64,000 bases of DNA from Prevotella sp. (GCA_016287755.1 JAEEWT010000003.1:180193-244192), one strand, 5' to 3'. Counted from the first letter of the stretch, positions 29,928-39,927 are shown. A program made the numbers and translations. Notes: generated from the letters alone by a model not told the origin.

Positions 29928-30985
29928 AAATACTTCTCACGGCAGTGAGAAAGTATTCCCTCCAGTTCCTCCAGCGTATTTGCCCGCAGCATGGCGATGC
30001 GCGTCTGGCGGAAATCGGGAATGCCTTTGAAGATCGGTGTGGCAGCCAGGTGCCGACGGGTATGCAGGATGCCCCGATACTCGTTCTCGCTGATATCCTT
30101 ACCCTTGATGGCATGGATGCGCTCAATGTTGATGTGCAGCTGCTCAATCAGGATATCCAGCTTCTCAGAGTTCGTCAGTGGATGAGGAATTCCTTCCTCC
30201 TTCGTCCTTGGCTTTCCCCGTAGGCGCCGACCGTTGGTTCCTCCTTCGTCGAGATAATCCCTGATCTCCTGGAATATCCATGGTCTTCCAAAGGTGGCAC
30301 GTCCAATCATCACCGCATCCACCCCATAGCGTTCAAACGCCTGTTTGGCCTGCTCGGGGGTGGTGATATCACCATTGCCGATGATAGGGATATGGATGCG
30401 CGGGTTTGCTTTCACCTCACCTATCAAGGTCCAGTCGGCCTCGCCTGTGTACATCTGCGAACGCGTTCTGCCATGAATGGTCAGTGCCTGTATGCCGCAG
30501 TCCTGCAGCTGTTCTGCCAGCGTGGTAATCACCAGTTGCTCCTTGTTCCACCCCAGTCGTGTCTTTACCGTTACGGGTGTCTTTACCGCCTTCACCACCT
30601 CGCGTGTGATGTCCAGCAGCAGCGGAATGTTCTGCAGCATGCCAGCTCCAGCGCCTTTGCCCGCCACCTTCTTCACCGGGCATCCGAAGTTCAGGTCGAT
30701 CACGTCGGGATGCGCCTGTTCCTCTACGATTTGTGCTGCCTCCACCATCTGTGGCACATCACGTCCATAGATTTGTATGCCCACAGGTCGTTCCGCATCA
30801 TCGATGGTCAGCTTACTAATGGTGCTCTTCACCGAACGCACCAATGCCTCGGCGCTCACGAACTCCGTATATACCATAGCCGCGCCGAAGCGTTTGCATA
30901 GCTGTCGGAATCCGATATCCGTCACATCCTCCATCGGTGCGAGGAACAGCGGTCTGTCTCCAAATTGTATATTACCAATGTTCAT
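29918..30985 (-). CDS. dusB: tRNA-dihydrouridine synthase
   Basis: FLAPMEDVTDIGFRQLCKRFGA, VIDLNFGCPVKKVAGKGAGAGML, LTIHGRTRSQMYTG, VDAVMIGRATFGRPWIF. Confidence 0.88.
   Translation of the reverse strand: MNIGNIQFGDRPLFLAPMEDVTDIGFRQLCKRFGAAMVYTEFVSAEALVRSVKSTISKLTIDDAERPVGIQIYGRDVPQMVEAAQIVEEQAHPDVIDLNFGCPVKKVAGKGAGAGMLQNIPLLLDITREVVKAVKTPVTVKTRLGWNKEQLVITTLAEQLQDCGIQALTIHGRTRSQMYTGEADWTLIGEVKANPRIHIPIIGNGDITTPEQAKQAFERYGVDAVMIGRATFGRPWIFQEIRDYLDEGGTNGRRLRGKPRTKEEGIPHPLTNSEKLDILIEQLHINIERIHAIKGKDISENEYRGILHTRRHLAATPIFKGIPDFRQTRIAMLRANTLEELEGILSHCREKYFEE
30188..30252. repeat. Heptad-containing in-frame insertion in the dus gene
   Basis: On the minus strand GACGAAGGAGGAA occurs twice flanking ~31 bp; encodes EGGTNGRRLRGKPRTKEEG. 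Confidence 0.65.
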
Positions 30986-32110
30986 TTACATCAAATGATA
31001 TCCTCCTCCCGCCAACGTCCTTACCATACCCTTCATCTCCATTTCGAAGAGGAGAGAGGTAAGATGCCCCACGGGGATATTCGTGTTCACAGCCAGTCGG
31101 TTCACCGGCTGATCATTTTGTTTCTTCAGTGCTTCAAAAACCGCGGTTTCATCGGGTGACAGTTCGGGAAACAGACTGCGTTCTATTCCCTGCTGCTGGG
31201 CCTTTACCAGTGCGGCATCCTCCTCCCATCCCATGGCGTGGATGAAATCCTCCGCATTATTGATCAAGGCTGCCCCATTGTCGCGTATCAGGTTGTTACA
31301 CCCCTCAGAGTAACGATCGTTCGTTCTGCCTGGGAAAGCGAATACGTCGCGGTTATACTCGCGCGACAGCCGACAGGTAATCAATCCACCGCCTCTGGCT
31401 GCACTCTCCACGAGGATACAAGCATCGCTCATCCCCGCCACGATGCGGTTTCTTCTTACGAAATTCATCTTCTCTGCATTCGTCTGCGTGAAATGCTCCG
31501 TCAGCAGTCCGCCCTGTGTCAGCATTTCCTTAGCCGTTGCCTTGTGCTGTTGCGGGTAGAGGTAGTCGAGGCCATGCGCCAGTACGGCCACTGTCTCATA
31601 CCCATTCTGCAACGCCTCTCGGTGCGCGTGGATATCCACGCCGTAGGCCATTCCGCTCACGATGAGCACCTGTGGACAATATTGTCTCAGTTCCTGTACA
31701 AACCGTCGGATAACATCCTGACCGTAGGCCGTGCAATGGCGTGTTCCCACGATATTGATCACCCTTTGCTGGTTCAGGTCGGCTGTACCCATGTAGAACA
31801 GTACCAACGGAGCATCTTCACACTCCTTCAACCGTTGTGGGTAACGATTGTCGTTCATGGTAATGACCTGTATGCCATATCGCTGGTCATACTCCCATTC
31901 CGTTTCCGCTCGTTTCATCGCGTCTCCAAGGTCCTTTAGACCGCTTAGCAGTCGCGGTGAAACCTCAGGAATCATCTCCTTAAGGTGTTCCTGGTTCTCA
32001 ACAATCGCCGTCGCACTTCCCAACTCCCTATACAGCTGCAGCAGCCCTGCCAGGTTGAAGTAGTTCATGCGCGTCAGCGCCATCGTGTATATCGTCTCCT
32101 GTTCGTTCAT
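30986..32110 (-). CDS. dprA: DNA-processing protein DprA
   Basis: VINIVGTRHCTAYGQDVIRRF, VSGMAYGVDIHAHREAL, VLAHGLDYLYPQQH, FVRRNRIVAGMSDACILVESAARGGGLIT. Confidence 0.93.
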   Translation of the reverse strand: MNEQETIYTMALTRMNYFNLAGLLQLYRELGSATAIVENQEHLKEMIPEVSPRLLSGLKDLGDAMKRAETEWEYDQRYGIQVITMNDNRYPQRLKECEDAPLVLFYMGTADLNQQRVINIVGTRHCTAYGQDVIRRFVQELRQYCPQVLIVSGMAYGVDIHAHREALQNGYETVAVLAHGLDYLYPQQHKATAKEMLTQGGLLTEHFTQTNAEKMNFVRRNRIVAGMSDACILVESAARGGGLITCRLSREYNRDVFAFPGRTNDRYSEGCNNLIRDNGAALINNAEDFIHAMGWEEDAALVKAQQQGIERSLFPELSPDETAVFEALKKQNDQPVNRLAVNTNIPVGHLTSLLFEMEMKGMVRTLAGGGYHLM

Positions 32111-32116
32111 TGTTTT

Positions 32117-32262
32117 CGAGGAAGGAGGAAGGAGGAACGAGGAAGGAGAATACCTTTGTGTACAGTATTCATTCTCTCGATTCCTATCTCCTGTTCTTCC
32201 ACTATTATTTCTTGTATCTCAGTATCATATCTCCTTCGTCCCTCCTCCTTCCTCCTTCCTCG
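32117..32262. repeat. 146-bp element with heptad inverted termini, copy B
   Basis: Same left 32 nt and interior as copy A; right CTCCTTCGTCCCTCCTCCTTCCTCCTTCCTCG, approximately the reverse complement of the left end. Confidence 0.82.
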
Positions 32263-32271
32263 ATATGCGCG

Positions 32272-32664
32272 TTAGCGCAGTAGCGCCTTGTCGTATTCCT
32301 CGCTCTCTCCCAGTTTCCCATTCACCAGGCACACCAGTTCCACATTTGCGCGGAAGCACAGTTTATTGTCTGATGCGCGGTTGATTTGCTGGTAGAAGAT
32401 ATACTTGATGCCCTCTTTCTTCAGTGCCAGTCGTGAGTAGAACTCATCGTCGCAGCGCAGGGGCACCTTGAACTGCATATTGACTCTGGCCACCACTGCA
32501 TCAACACCTTTGTTATGCATCTCCGCGAAGCTCAGTCCGCGTTCCTTTAGGAAGAGGTGACGTGTATGTTCAATGTAATGCAGGTAGTTGGCATTGTTTA
32601 CAATGCCTTCGATGTCGCACTCATAGTCGCGAACCATCATCTTTGTTTCAAATATATACTCCAT
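32272..32664 (-). CDS. Acyl-CoA thioesterase (4HBT/YbgC-like)
   Basis: VRDYECDIEGIVNNANYLHYIEHTRHLFLKERGLSF hotdog-fold motif. Confidence 0.85.
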   Translation of the reverse strand: MEYIFETKMMVRDYECDIEGIVNNANYLHYIEHTRHLFLKERGLSFAEMHNKGVDAVVARVNMQFKVPLRCDDEFYSRLALKKEGIKYIFYQQINRASDNKLCFRANVELVCLVNGKLGESEEYDKALLR

Positions 32665-32798
32665 AATCAGAATTGTGGTGCAAAGATACTATGTTTTCAT
32701 GGGAAACCAAAAAAACGGGGGTGTGCATCGCGTAAAATTCTGTTAACAAATGGAAGATATTCCGTTAAATAAACTTAGTGCGTTACTTACTATCACAA

Positions 32799-32838
32799 AG
32801 TATGGCACTTTCTGAAAGAAAGTATGGCACTTTTTTTC
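32799..32838. repeat. Direct/inverted repeat AAAGTATGGCACTTT x2
   Basis: AAAGTATGGCACTTTC TGAAA GAAAGTATGGCACTTT. Confidence 0.65.
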
Positions 32839-32899
32839 ATAAAAATGTGGAATATTGCACGTTTTTCATTACTTTTGCATTCAAAAATAAGAATATAAC

Positions 32900-33235
32900 A
32901 TGCAAGAGACAAGACAAAACAGGATATCCCGTCTGCTGCAGAAGGAGCTGAGTCTCATCTTCCAAAGTCAGACACGCATGATGCATGGGGTGATGGTGAG
33001 TGTGACGAGAGTGAAGATCTCGCCCGACCTGAGCGTCTGCACCGCCTATCTCAGCATCTTCCCCAGCGACAAAGGAGAGGAGTTGCTGACGAATATCCAG
33101 ACAAACGAGAAGACCATTAGGTACGAATTGGGAACACGAGTAAGGAATCAGCTGCGCATCATTCCCGAGCTGCGTTTCTTTATTGACGACTCGCTCGACT
33201 ACATCGAGCATATCGATGAACTGCTCAAGAAGTGA
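32900..33235 (+). CDS. rbfA: 30S ribosome-binding factor RbfA
   Basis: MQETRQNRISRLLQKELSLIFQ...VMVSVTRVKISPDLSVCTAYLSIFP...LRFFIDDSLDYIEHIDELLKK. Confidence 0.92.
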   Translation: MQETRQNRISRLLQKELSLIFQSQTRMMHGVMVSVTRVKISPDLSVCTAYLSIFPSDKGEELLTNIQTNEKTIRYELGTRVRNQLRIIPELRFFIDDSLDYIEHIDELLKK

Positions 33236-33245
33236 GAAGTGATTC

Positions 33246-34475
33246 ATGAATTTCCCGTTCTACATAGCCAAACGGTATTTATTCTCGAAGAAGAGCACGA
33301 ATGCCATTAACCTGATCAGTGCTATCAGCGTGATCGGTGTGGCGGTTGCCACCATGGCACTGGTGGTGACACTGAGTGTGTTCAATGGGTTTCATGACAT
33401 GGTAGCTACGTTCTTTACGGCCTTTGATCCGCAACTGAAGATAACCCCTGTAACGGGAAAAACAGCTCCTGCTGATGATCCTGTTCTTACGCAGATTCGT
33501 CAGTTGCCACAGGTGGATGTAGCTACGGAGAGTCTGGAAGATAATGCCCTTGCCATGTATCGCGACCGACAGGCCATGGTGGTAGTGAAAGGTGTGGATG
33601 ATAACTTCGCCGAGCTTACACACATCACCGAGATTCTCTATGGCGATGGAGAGTTTGAGCTTCAGGCTGCCAACCTGCAGTATGGTGTATTGGGTTTAAG
33701 ACTGGCTGCGGAACTGGCCACCGGTGCCCGATGGAACGACTATCTGAAGGTGTATGCACCGAAGCGTGAAGGACAGTTGGATATGTCGAACCCTGAAGAG
33801 GCCTTTGTGGAGGATTCGCTACTCTCGCCAGGAGTGATCTTCTCGGTGAAACAGGCGAAATACGATAAGAACTACATGATTGTTCCCATTGCCTTTGCTC
33901 GCAACCTCTTCTGGCAGGAGGGGATGATCTCCTCGCTGGAACTGCGACTGAAACAAGGTAGTGATATTGATGCCGTGAAGAAGCAGATGCAGAAAATAGC
34001 AGGGGATAAATACAAGGTAGAGGACCGCTATGAGCAGCAGGCTGACACTTTCCGCATCATGGAGATCGAGAAGTTCATTGCCTATATTTTCCTCACCTTT
34101 ATCCTGGTGGTGGCCTGCTTCAACATCATCGGTTCACTCTCGATGCTCATTATCGACAAGAAAGATGATGTGGTGACACTGAGAAATCTGGGCGCGAGCG
34201 ATAAGCAGATCATCAGGATCTTCCTCTTTGAGGGGCGACTGATTTCTTTCTTCGGTGCGGTGATTGGTATTGCGGTAGGATTGCTTTTGTGCTGGCTGCA
34301 GCAAACCTTCGGACTGGTGAGTTTAGGACAGTCGAGCGGTTCCTTTGTGGTGGATGCCTACCCCGTAAGTGTTCATCCTACGGATATCATCCTGGTATTC
34401 TTCACCGTGCTCGTTGTGGGATTCCTTGCAGTTTGGTATCCTGTGCGGTATTTTGCAAGAAGACTGCTGGAGTAG
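33246..34475 (+). CDS. FtsX-like/LolC-E-type ABC transporter permease
   Basis: N-terminal FYIAKRYLFSKKSTNAINLISAISVIGVAVATMALVVTLSVFNGF; four TM helices with periplasmic domain. Confidence 0.9.
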   Translation: MNFPFYIAKRYLFSKKSTNAINLISAISVIGVAVATMALVVTLSVFNGFHDMVATFFTAFDPQLKITPVTGKTAPADDPVLTQIRQLPQVDVATESLEDNALAMYRDRQAMVVVKGVDDNFAELTHITEILYGDGEFELQAANLQYGVLGLRLAAELATGARWNDYLKVYAPKREGQLDMSNPEEAFVEDSLLSPGVIFSVKQAKYDKNYMIVPIAFARNLFWQEGMISSLELRLKQGSDIDAVKKQMQKIAGDKYKVEDRYEQQADTFRIMEIEKFIAYIFLTFILVVACFNIIGSLSMLIIDKKDDVVTLRNLGASDKQIIRIFLFEGRLISFFGAVIGIAVGLLLCWLQQTFGLVSLGQSSGSFVVDAYPVSVHPTDIILVFFTVLVVGFLAVWYPVRYFARRLLE

Positions 34476-34518
34476 GGTTGAATGGAGTAAATGTGAAACG
34501 TAAAAAGAAAATACAGAT

Positions 34519-36453
34519 ATGAAGGAAAGGATTTTTTATTTGATTAGGATTTACGTCTTCATGGTATTGATGCTGATTCTGGCCAAGCCGGCATTCATGC
34601 TTTATCACCATGCTAATCATTCGTTTACTTTCGGCGACGTGATGCAGGTTATCGGTCATGGAATCACGCTCGATTTGTCAACGGCGTTGTATCTGATCAT
34701 CGTTCCTTTCCTTATCATCCTCCTCTCCATCTGGCTTTGGAGCTGGAATGGTCTTTACCGGTTGCTGAAGGTGTATTATGTGCTCGCGGCCTTTGTGCTG
34801 GCACTGGCATTCGTCTCGGATACCAGTCTGTATGAGTTCTGGGGCTTCAAACTGGATGCTTCCGTGCTTCCATATCTGTCAACGCCCAAGGAAGCTTTTG
34901 CCAGTGTGTCTGTATGGTATCTGTTGATACGCGGACTGGTCATCCTTCTTCTCACATTCATTTTCTATAAGATCATGGTTTGGCTCACCCCAGTGCAACG
35001 GGAAAGGCGCCGTAGTATCAGTCAGATCGGCTACTCCAGAAGGAGTCAGAGGCAGCATGGATTATTCTTCATCAGTCCTGTAAAACCCATAGGCACTCGT
35101 CTGCTCAGCACCCTTATCGGAATCTTGCTCATTCCGTTGTTTGTAGTAGGAATGCGGGGTGGAACCAGTGTATCAACCAGTAATGTAGGACAGGTTTATT
35201 TCTCGCAGGATCAGTTCTTGAACCACTCTGCTGTAAACCCGATCTTCAGTTTCCTCTCATCGATAGGTAAGACGGCTACGGCAGTGAAGACGAATAAAGA
35301 CGAGAAGGGTGAATATGAATACTTCAGTCAGAAAGCACTGAAGAAACAGCTCAAAGGAATCTTCGATACGCAAAGCGTTGATCCTGATACGCTGCTGAAC
35401 ACCAAACGCCCCAATGTCTTGGTGATTATCATGGAGAGCTGCGGCAGTATCTTTACTGAGGCCAATGGTAACGGACATGTAACGCCTAACCTGACAAAAC
35501 TGATGCAGGAGGGTGTGTATTTCACCAATTGCGTGGCTAATAGCTGGCGAACCGACCGCGGTATGGTTAGCATTCTGAGCGGTTATCCAGCCTTCCCTGA
35601 TAAGTCGGTCATGAAGATGGCACAGAAATGTGAGACACTTCCTTCTATAGCCCGCACACTGAAAGCGAACGGCTACTCCACCACATTCCTTTATGGCGGT
35701 GATGCAAACTTCACCAATACCCGTGGCTATCTGATGAGTACAGGCTACGAGAAGATCATCAGCGAGGATGATTTCTCGAAGAAGGAAAGAGGCGACTCGA
35801 AATGGGGCGTGAACGACTGGGTGGTATTCGGTCGTTTGTTAGATATCATCAAAGAGAAAACAGCAGCAGAACAAGGTGAATCAACGGCTAATCCATGGTT
35901 CACTACGATGCTCACCCTAAGTAGTCATGAACCTTGGACGGTTCCGATGAAAAAGAAGTTCGATGATCCGATCTTCAATGCATTCTACTTCCTGGATATC
36001 TGCTTAGGCGACTTCATCAACAAACTGAAGAAAACCCCCGCATGGGAGAACACACTCGTGGTGATTCTGCCCGACCATAGTGTGCAGTACAAGGATATTG
36101 ATCAGACCAAGCCTATGCGCCATATGATTCCGATGATCTGGACGGGTGGTGCTGTGAAGACTGCTAAGCGCATCGGAATGGCATGTAACCAAACCGACCT
36201 GCCTGCTACGTTGTTCGGACAGATGGGCATCAAGCACGACGATTTCACTTTCAGTCGTGATATCCTCAGCAAGACTTACCAACGGCAGTTTGCCATGACC
36301 AACTGGACAGAGGGCTTTGCTACTTATGATGCCTCGGGCTTCAATGCCTATAACCTGAAGAGTAAGCAGGTGGTGGCAGGTAAGGATGGTGAAGCCATCG
36401 AGATTGGAAAGGCCATCTTGCAGATCACCAATGAGGATCTGGCAAATAGATAG
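34519..36453 (+). CDS. LTA synthase-like sulfatase-family membrane protein
   Basis: NVLVIIMESCGSIFTEANGNG, NSWRTDRGMVSILSGYPAFPD, LVVILPDHS. Confidence 0.9.
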   Translation: MKERIFYLIRIYVFMVLMLILAKPAFMLYHHANHSFTFGDVMQVIGHGITLDLSTALYLIIVPFLIILLSIWLWSWNGLYRLLKVYYVLAAFVLALAFVSDTSLYEFWGFKLDASVLPYLSTPKEAFASVSVWYLLIRGLVILLLTFIFYKIMVWLTPVQRERRRSISQIGYSRRSQRQHGLFFISPVKPIGTRLLSTLIGILLIPLFVVGMRGGTSVSTSNVGQVYFSQDQFLNHSAVNPIFSFLSSIGKTATAVKTNKDEKGEYEYFSQKALKKQLKGIFDTQSVDPDTLLNTKRPNVLVIIMESCGSIFTEANGNGHVTPNLTKLMQEGVYFTNCVANSWRTDRGMVSILSGYPAFPDKSVMKMAQKCETLPSIARTLKANGYSTTFLYGGDANFTNTRGYLMSTGYEKIISEDDFSKKERGDSKWGVNDWVVFGRLLDIIKEKTAAEQGESTANPWFTTMLTLSSHEPWTVPMKKKFDDPIFNAFYFLDICLGDFINKLKKTPAWENTLVVILPDHSVQYKDIDQTKPMRHMIPMIWTGGAVKTAKRIGMACNQTDLPATLFGQMGIKHDDFTFSRDILSKTYQRQFAMTNWTEGFATYDASGFNAYNLKSKQVVAGKDGEAIEIGKAILQITNEDLANR

Positions 36454-36482
36454 AAGGTCTCTTGGAAACGTTTATAGAATAA

Positions 36483-37334
36483 ATGAGGAAGGGGCTGGTA
36501 TTGGAAGGAGGCGCCATGCGGGGATTGTTCTCTGCAGGTGTGATGGATGTGATGATGGAAAGAGGCGTGACCTTCGATGGCATCATCGGTGTTTCTGCCG
36601 GGGCTGCCTTCGGCTGTAACTATAAGTCAGGGCAGATAGGGCGCGCCATCCGCTATAACATGCGATTTGCCCACGACAAGAAGTATTGCAGCCTGCAGTC
36701 ATACCTGAAAACAGGCGATCTCTTTGGAGCGGAATATGCTTACCATATAGTTCCCGAGGAATATGATAAGTTCGACAACGAAGCCTTTGAGCGGAACCCT
36801 ATGGAGTTCTATGTTGTTTGTACGGATGTGAAGACGGGTAAGCCTATATATAAGAAATGTACGCGAGGAGGACATCAGACATACGACTGGATTCGGGCTT
36901 CGGCCTCCATGCCCGTGGTGTCGCATGTGGTGGAGTTGGAAGGATACCAGCTACTCGATGGTGGGATGACCGACAGTATTCCTTTGGCTTACTTCCAGCA
37001 GATCGGATTCCAGCGGAATGTCGTGATTCTCACACAGCCGATGGGATATCAGAAAACGCCTAACCCGCTCATGCCACTGATCAAAGTAGGATTGCGCCAC
37101 TATCCCCAAGCATTGGCGGCCATGCGTAATCGACCAGAGATGTATAACCGTCAGCTGGCCTATCTTGAACAGGAGGAGCAGAAAGGAGACACGCTTGTCA
37201 TCCGACCGCAGGAGAAATTGCCCATCGGTCATATATCACATAATCCAGAAGAAATGAAACGTGTTTATGATATCGGTCGTGAAATGGGTGAACAACGCAT
37301 CCAAGAAATCCGCGATTTCTTAATTGATAATTAA
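36483..37334 (+). CDS. Patatin-like phospholipase family protein
   Basis: LVLEGGAMRGLFSAGVMDVMME, GVSAGAAFGCNY, LLDGGMTDSIPL. Confidence 0.92.
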   Translation: MRKGLVLEGGAMRGLFSAGVMDVMMERGVTFDGIIGVSAGAAFGCNYKSGQIGRAIRYNMRFAHDKKYCSLQSYLKTGDLFGAEYAYHIVPEEYDKFDNEAFERNPMEFYVVCTDVKTGKPIYKKCTRGGHQTYDWIRASASMPVVSHVVELEGYQLLDGGMTDSIPLAYFQQIGFQRNVVILTQPMGYQKTPNPLMPLIKVGLRHYPQALAAMRNRPEMYNRQLAYLEQEEQKGDTLVIRPQEKLPIGHISHNPEEMKRVYDIGREMGEQRIQEIRDFLIDN

Positions 37335-37360
37335 ATATTAATAATTGAAAATTAAGAAGA

Positions 37361-38296
37361 ATGAAAATTCTAATTGTCATACCTTGTTACCATGAGGAAG
37401 AAGTACTGCCGCTCACGATGGAGAAGATGCAGGTTGTTATCGGACGACTGAAGGATGAGCTGCAGGTTGAGGGCAGGATCCTGTTCGTTGACGATGGAAG
37501 CAAAGACCGTACCTGGCAGATCATCTCGGCCTTTTGTGCTCAGAACGATGCTGTATCGGGCATCAAGCTTTCTCACAACCGCGGTCATCAGAACGCCCTT
37601 TGGGCTGGCATGGAAGAGAGCATCGACAAATGTGATGCAATGGTCTCCATTGATGCCGACTTGCAAGATGACGAGCAGGTTATTGTTGATATGGCCCGGC
37701 AGGTAAAGGAGGGGTGTGACATTGTGTATGGGGTAAGGAAGGAACGCAAGACCGACACCTTCTTCAAGCGGTTTACGGCACAGATGTTCTATCGTTTGAT
37801 GCGCAGCACCGACAAGGAGATTATCTATAACCATGCAGATTTCCGCATGATGAGTAACCGTACCGTGAAGGCGCTGATGGAATATCCGGAAAGGAATGTT
37901 TTCCTGCGAGGACTAGTACGGCAATTAGGATTCAAGGAGGGTTTCGTGTATTACGACCGAAAGGCTCGCGAGGCAGGAGAGTCTAAATACCCGTTGAAGA
38001 AGATGCTGAGCTTCTCTGTTGACGGTATTACCTCTTTCTCTGTAGCCCCCTTGAAGTTCATTTCTGTGGCAGGTATCTTAATGACATTGGTTGCCCTTGT
38101 CGTGATGATCTATGCACTTATCAGCTATTCCCGTCACAACGTCATTCAAGGATGGACTTCCATCCTCATCTCACTTTGGTTCATTGGTGGGGTGGTGACA
38201 ACAGGTGTCGGCATCACAGGTATCTATATCGGTAAGATCTACACCGAGGTGAAACGCCGTCCCCGCTATTTTATCGAGGAGCGGTTGAACCTGTAG
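37361..38296 (+). CDS. Glycosyltransferase family 2 (DPM1/GtrB-like)
   Basis: MKILIVIPCYHEEEVLPLT, ILFVDDGSKDRTWQII, VSIDADLQDDEQVIVDM; two C-terminal TM helices. Confidence 0.92.
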   Translation: MKILIVIPCYHEEEVLPLTMEKMQVVIGRLKDELQVEGRILFVDDGSKDRTWQIISAFCAQNDAVSGIKLSHNRGHQNALWAGMEESIDKCDAMVSIDADLQDDEQVIVDMARQVKEGCDIVYGVRKERKTDTFFKRFTAQMFYRLMRSTDKEIIYNHADFRMMSNRTVKALMEYPERNVFLRGLVRQLGFKEGFVYYDRKAREAGESKYPLKKMLSFSVDGITSFSVAPLKFISVAGILMTLVALVVMIYALISYSRHNVIQGWTSILISLWFIGGVVTTGVGITGIYIGKIYTEVKRRPRYFIEERLNL

Positions 38297-39927
38297 AAAT
38301 ACACCGTGTCTTTCATCTCTGACATCCGTCGTTTGGTTCGTTCAACAGGGACAAAAGAATAATCACTGAACCTGCTGAAGAACTCATCACGGTCTTTACC
38401 CACAATCATGAGTACTCCCTGATCGGGCTTAGTACGCAGGAACTGTCCCATCTTGTCACCTGTATAGAAGTTCGTGCCGAAGAAATGAAGCATATCAATA
38501 GAGGTGTACATATATACTTTCTCTCCCTGATCGATAAAGTCTTTCTTCACCCTGTTGGCTAAAGTCCTGTCGCTGCGAGTGTTCAACGCAGTGGGTTGGA
38601 AGAGTCCGTCAAGGGAAGCAAAGATAACAAAGATGGCGAGTAGGGCAGACAACAGGGTACGTCTCCGCAAGGCATAGACTCCTGCAGCGAGCAGAGCAAC
38701 TAATACGATCACCATCCAAACACCTTGGGTGTTCTCCAAGGCGGAAAGCATTTGGATATTCTCTGCAGCATGCTTCCCATGGAAAAGGGAATGGGGAACC
38801 CATCCCGCCTTAACGATAACGAAGGCTGCTGTGAGTAAAAGGGCAATCGCTCCCATGACACCAGCGAAGATTTTCATGGATAAGACATGGCGACGTACCA
38901 GCCACAAGACATATTGTGCCAGTAGATAGGCCATGAAGGGATATACCGGTAGGAGATACACGCTACGCTTACTCTTGGGGATACAGTAGAAGAACAGGAT
39001 GAGCAGGAATGCCAACCAAGTAAAGAGCTGAACTGCCGACATCTTCTTCCACGAGAAATGACGGAGTGATGTACGCTTCGTATAGAGTACCGGTAAGGAG
39101 ATGAGCAACAGGACTGTCCAGGGAAGCCATCCGGTAATCAACGTGATGAAGTTATAGTAGAAAGGGTTCTCGTGCGACTCATAGGTCATCTTCCCCATAA
39201 ACCGTCCGAGGTTCTCTTCCTTTACCAGGTCGAGGAACGCATCTCCTCCCTGTTGCCAGGCAGCCACATACCATAAGGCAGGAAGGATACAGGCAAGTAC
39301 CGCAAAGAGAAACAATTGTCCGACAATGCCCCAGAAGCGTTCTTTCCGTAGCAGTAGGAAAACGCCCATGACGAAGCAGGGAAGGATAATCCCCACAGGA
39401 CCTTTGGTCAGCGTACCCATACTCATGCAGAGGATGGCAAGCCACGGTACACTGTTACGCCCCTTTTCATACCATCGATACAATAAGTAGAGGGCGCATA
39501 CGATACAAGCGGTAAGTACCATATCCACCCTGCAGTTCATTCCTGCACGATGGACCTCGAAGGCGGTCAGTGTGAGAAAAGAAGCAACAAAGGCCGTAGG
39601 TTCATCACCACGACGGGCAAAGAACCGATAACCCATCACCACCATTACAATCAAGGCTAAAGCCGACGGTAATCGGGCAGTGAACTCACTCACATAGCCA
39701 GGCAGTAACGAGAATAAGGCGATGAGCCAATGGAAGAACGGGGGTTTGTAGGGTATATCACCGCCATTGTTGATAGGCAGGATCCAGTTCCCGTCGTTGA
39801 TCATTGACAAGGCAACAACAGCCTCCCGGGGCTCACCCTTGGTATTAAACTCCGTTAATCCGATAAACGGCAATAATGTGACTGCCGCAATGGCCAGAAT
39901 CAGCCAGCATCGTTTATTGTTCATCAT
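38266..39927 (-). CDS. ArnT-like glycosyltransferase family 39 protein
   Basis: EFNTKGEPREAVVALSMINDGNWILPINNGGDIPYKPPFFHWLIALFSLL; multi-TM. Confidence 0.88.
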   Translation of the reverse strand: MMNNKRCWLILAIAAVTLLPFIGLTEFNTKGEPREAVVALSMINDGNWILPINNGGDIPYKPPFFHWLIALFSLLPGYVSEFTARLPSALALIVMVVMGYRFFARRGDEPTAFVASFLTLTAFEVHRAGMNCRVDMVLTACIVCALYLLYRWYEKGRNSVPWLAILCMSMGTLTKGPVGIILPCFVMGVFLLLRKERFWGIVGQLFLFAVLACILPALWYVAAWQQGGDAFLDLVKEENLGRFMGKMTYESHENPFYYNFITLITGWLPWTVLLLISLPVLYTKRTSLRHFSWKKMSAVQLFTWLAFLLILFFYCIPKSKRSVYLLPVYPFMAYLLAQYVLWLVRRHVLSMKIFAGVMGAIALLLTAAFVIVKAGWVPHSLFHGKHAAENIQMLSALENTQGVWMVIVLVALLAAGVYALRRRTLLSALLAIFVIFASLDGLFQPTALNTRSDRTLANRVKKDFIDQGEKVYMYTSIDMLHFFGTNFYTGDKMGQFLRTKPDQGVLMIVGKDRDEFFSRFSDYSFVPVERTKRRMSEMKDTVYFYRFNRSSIK

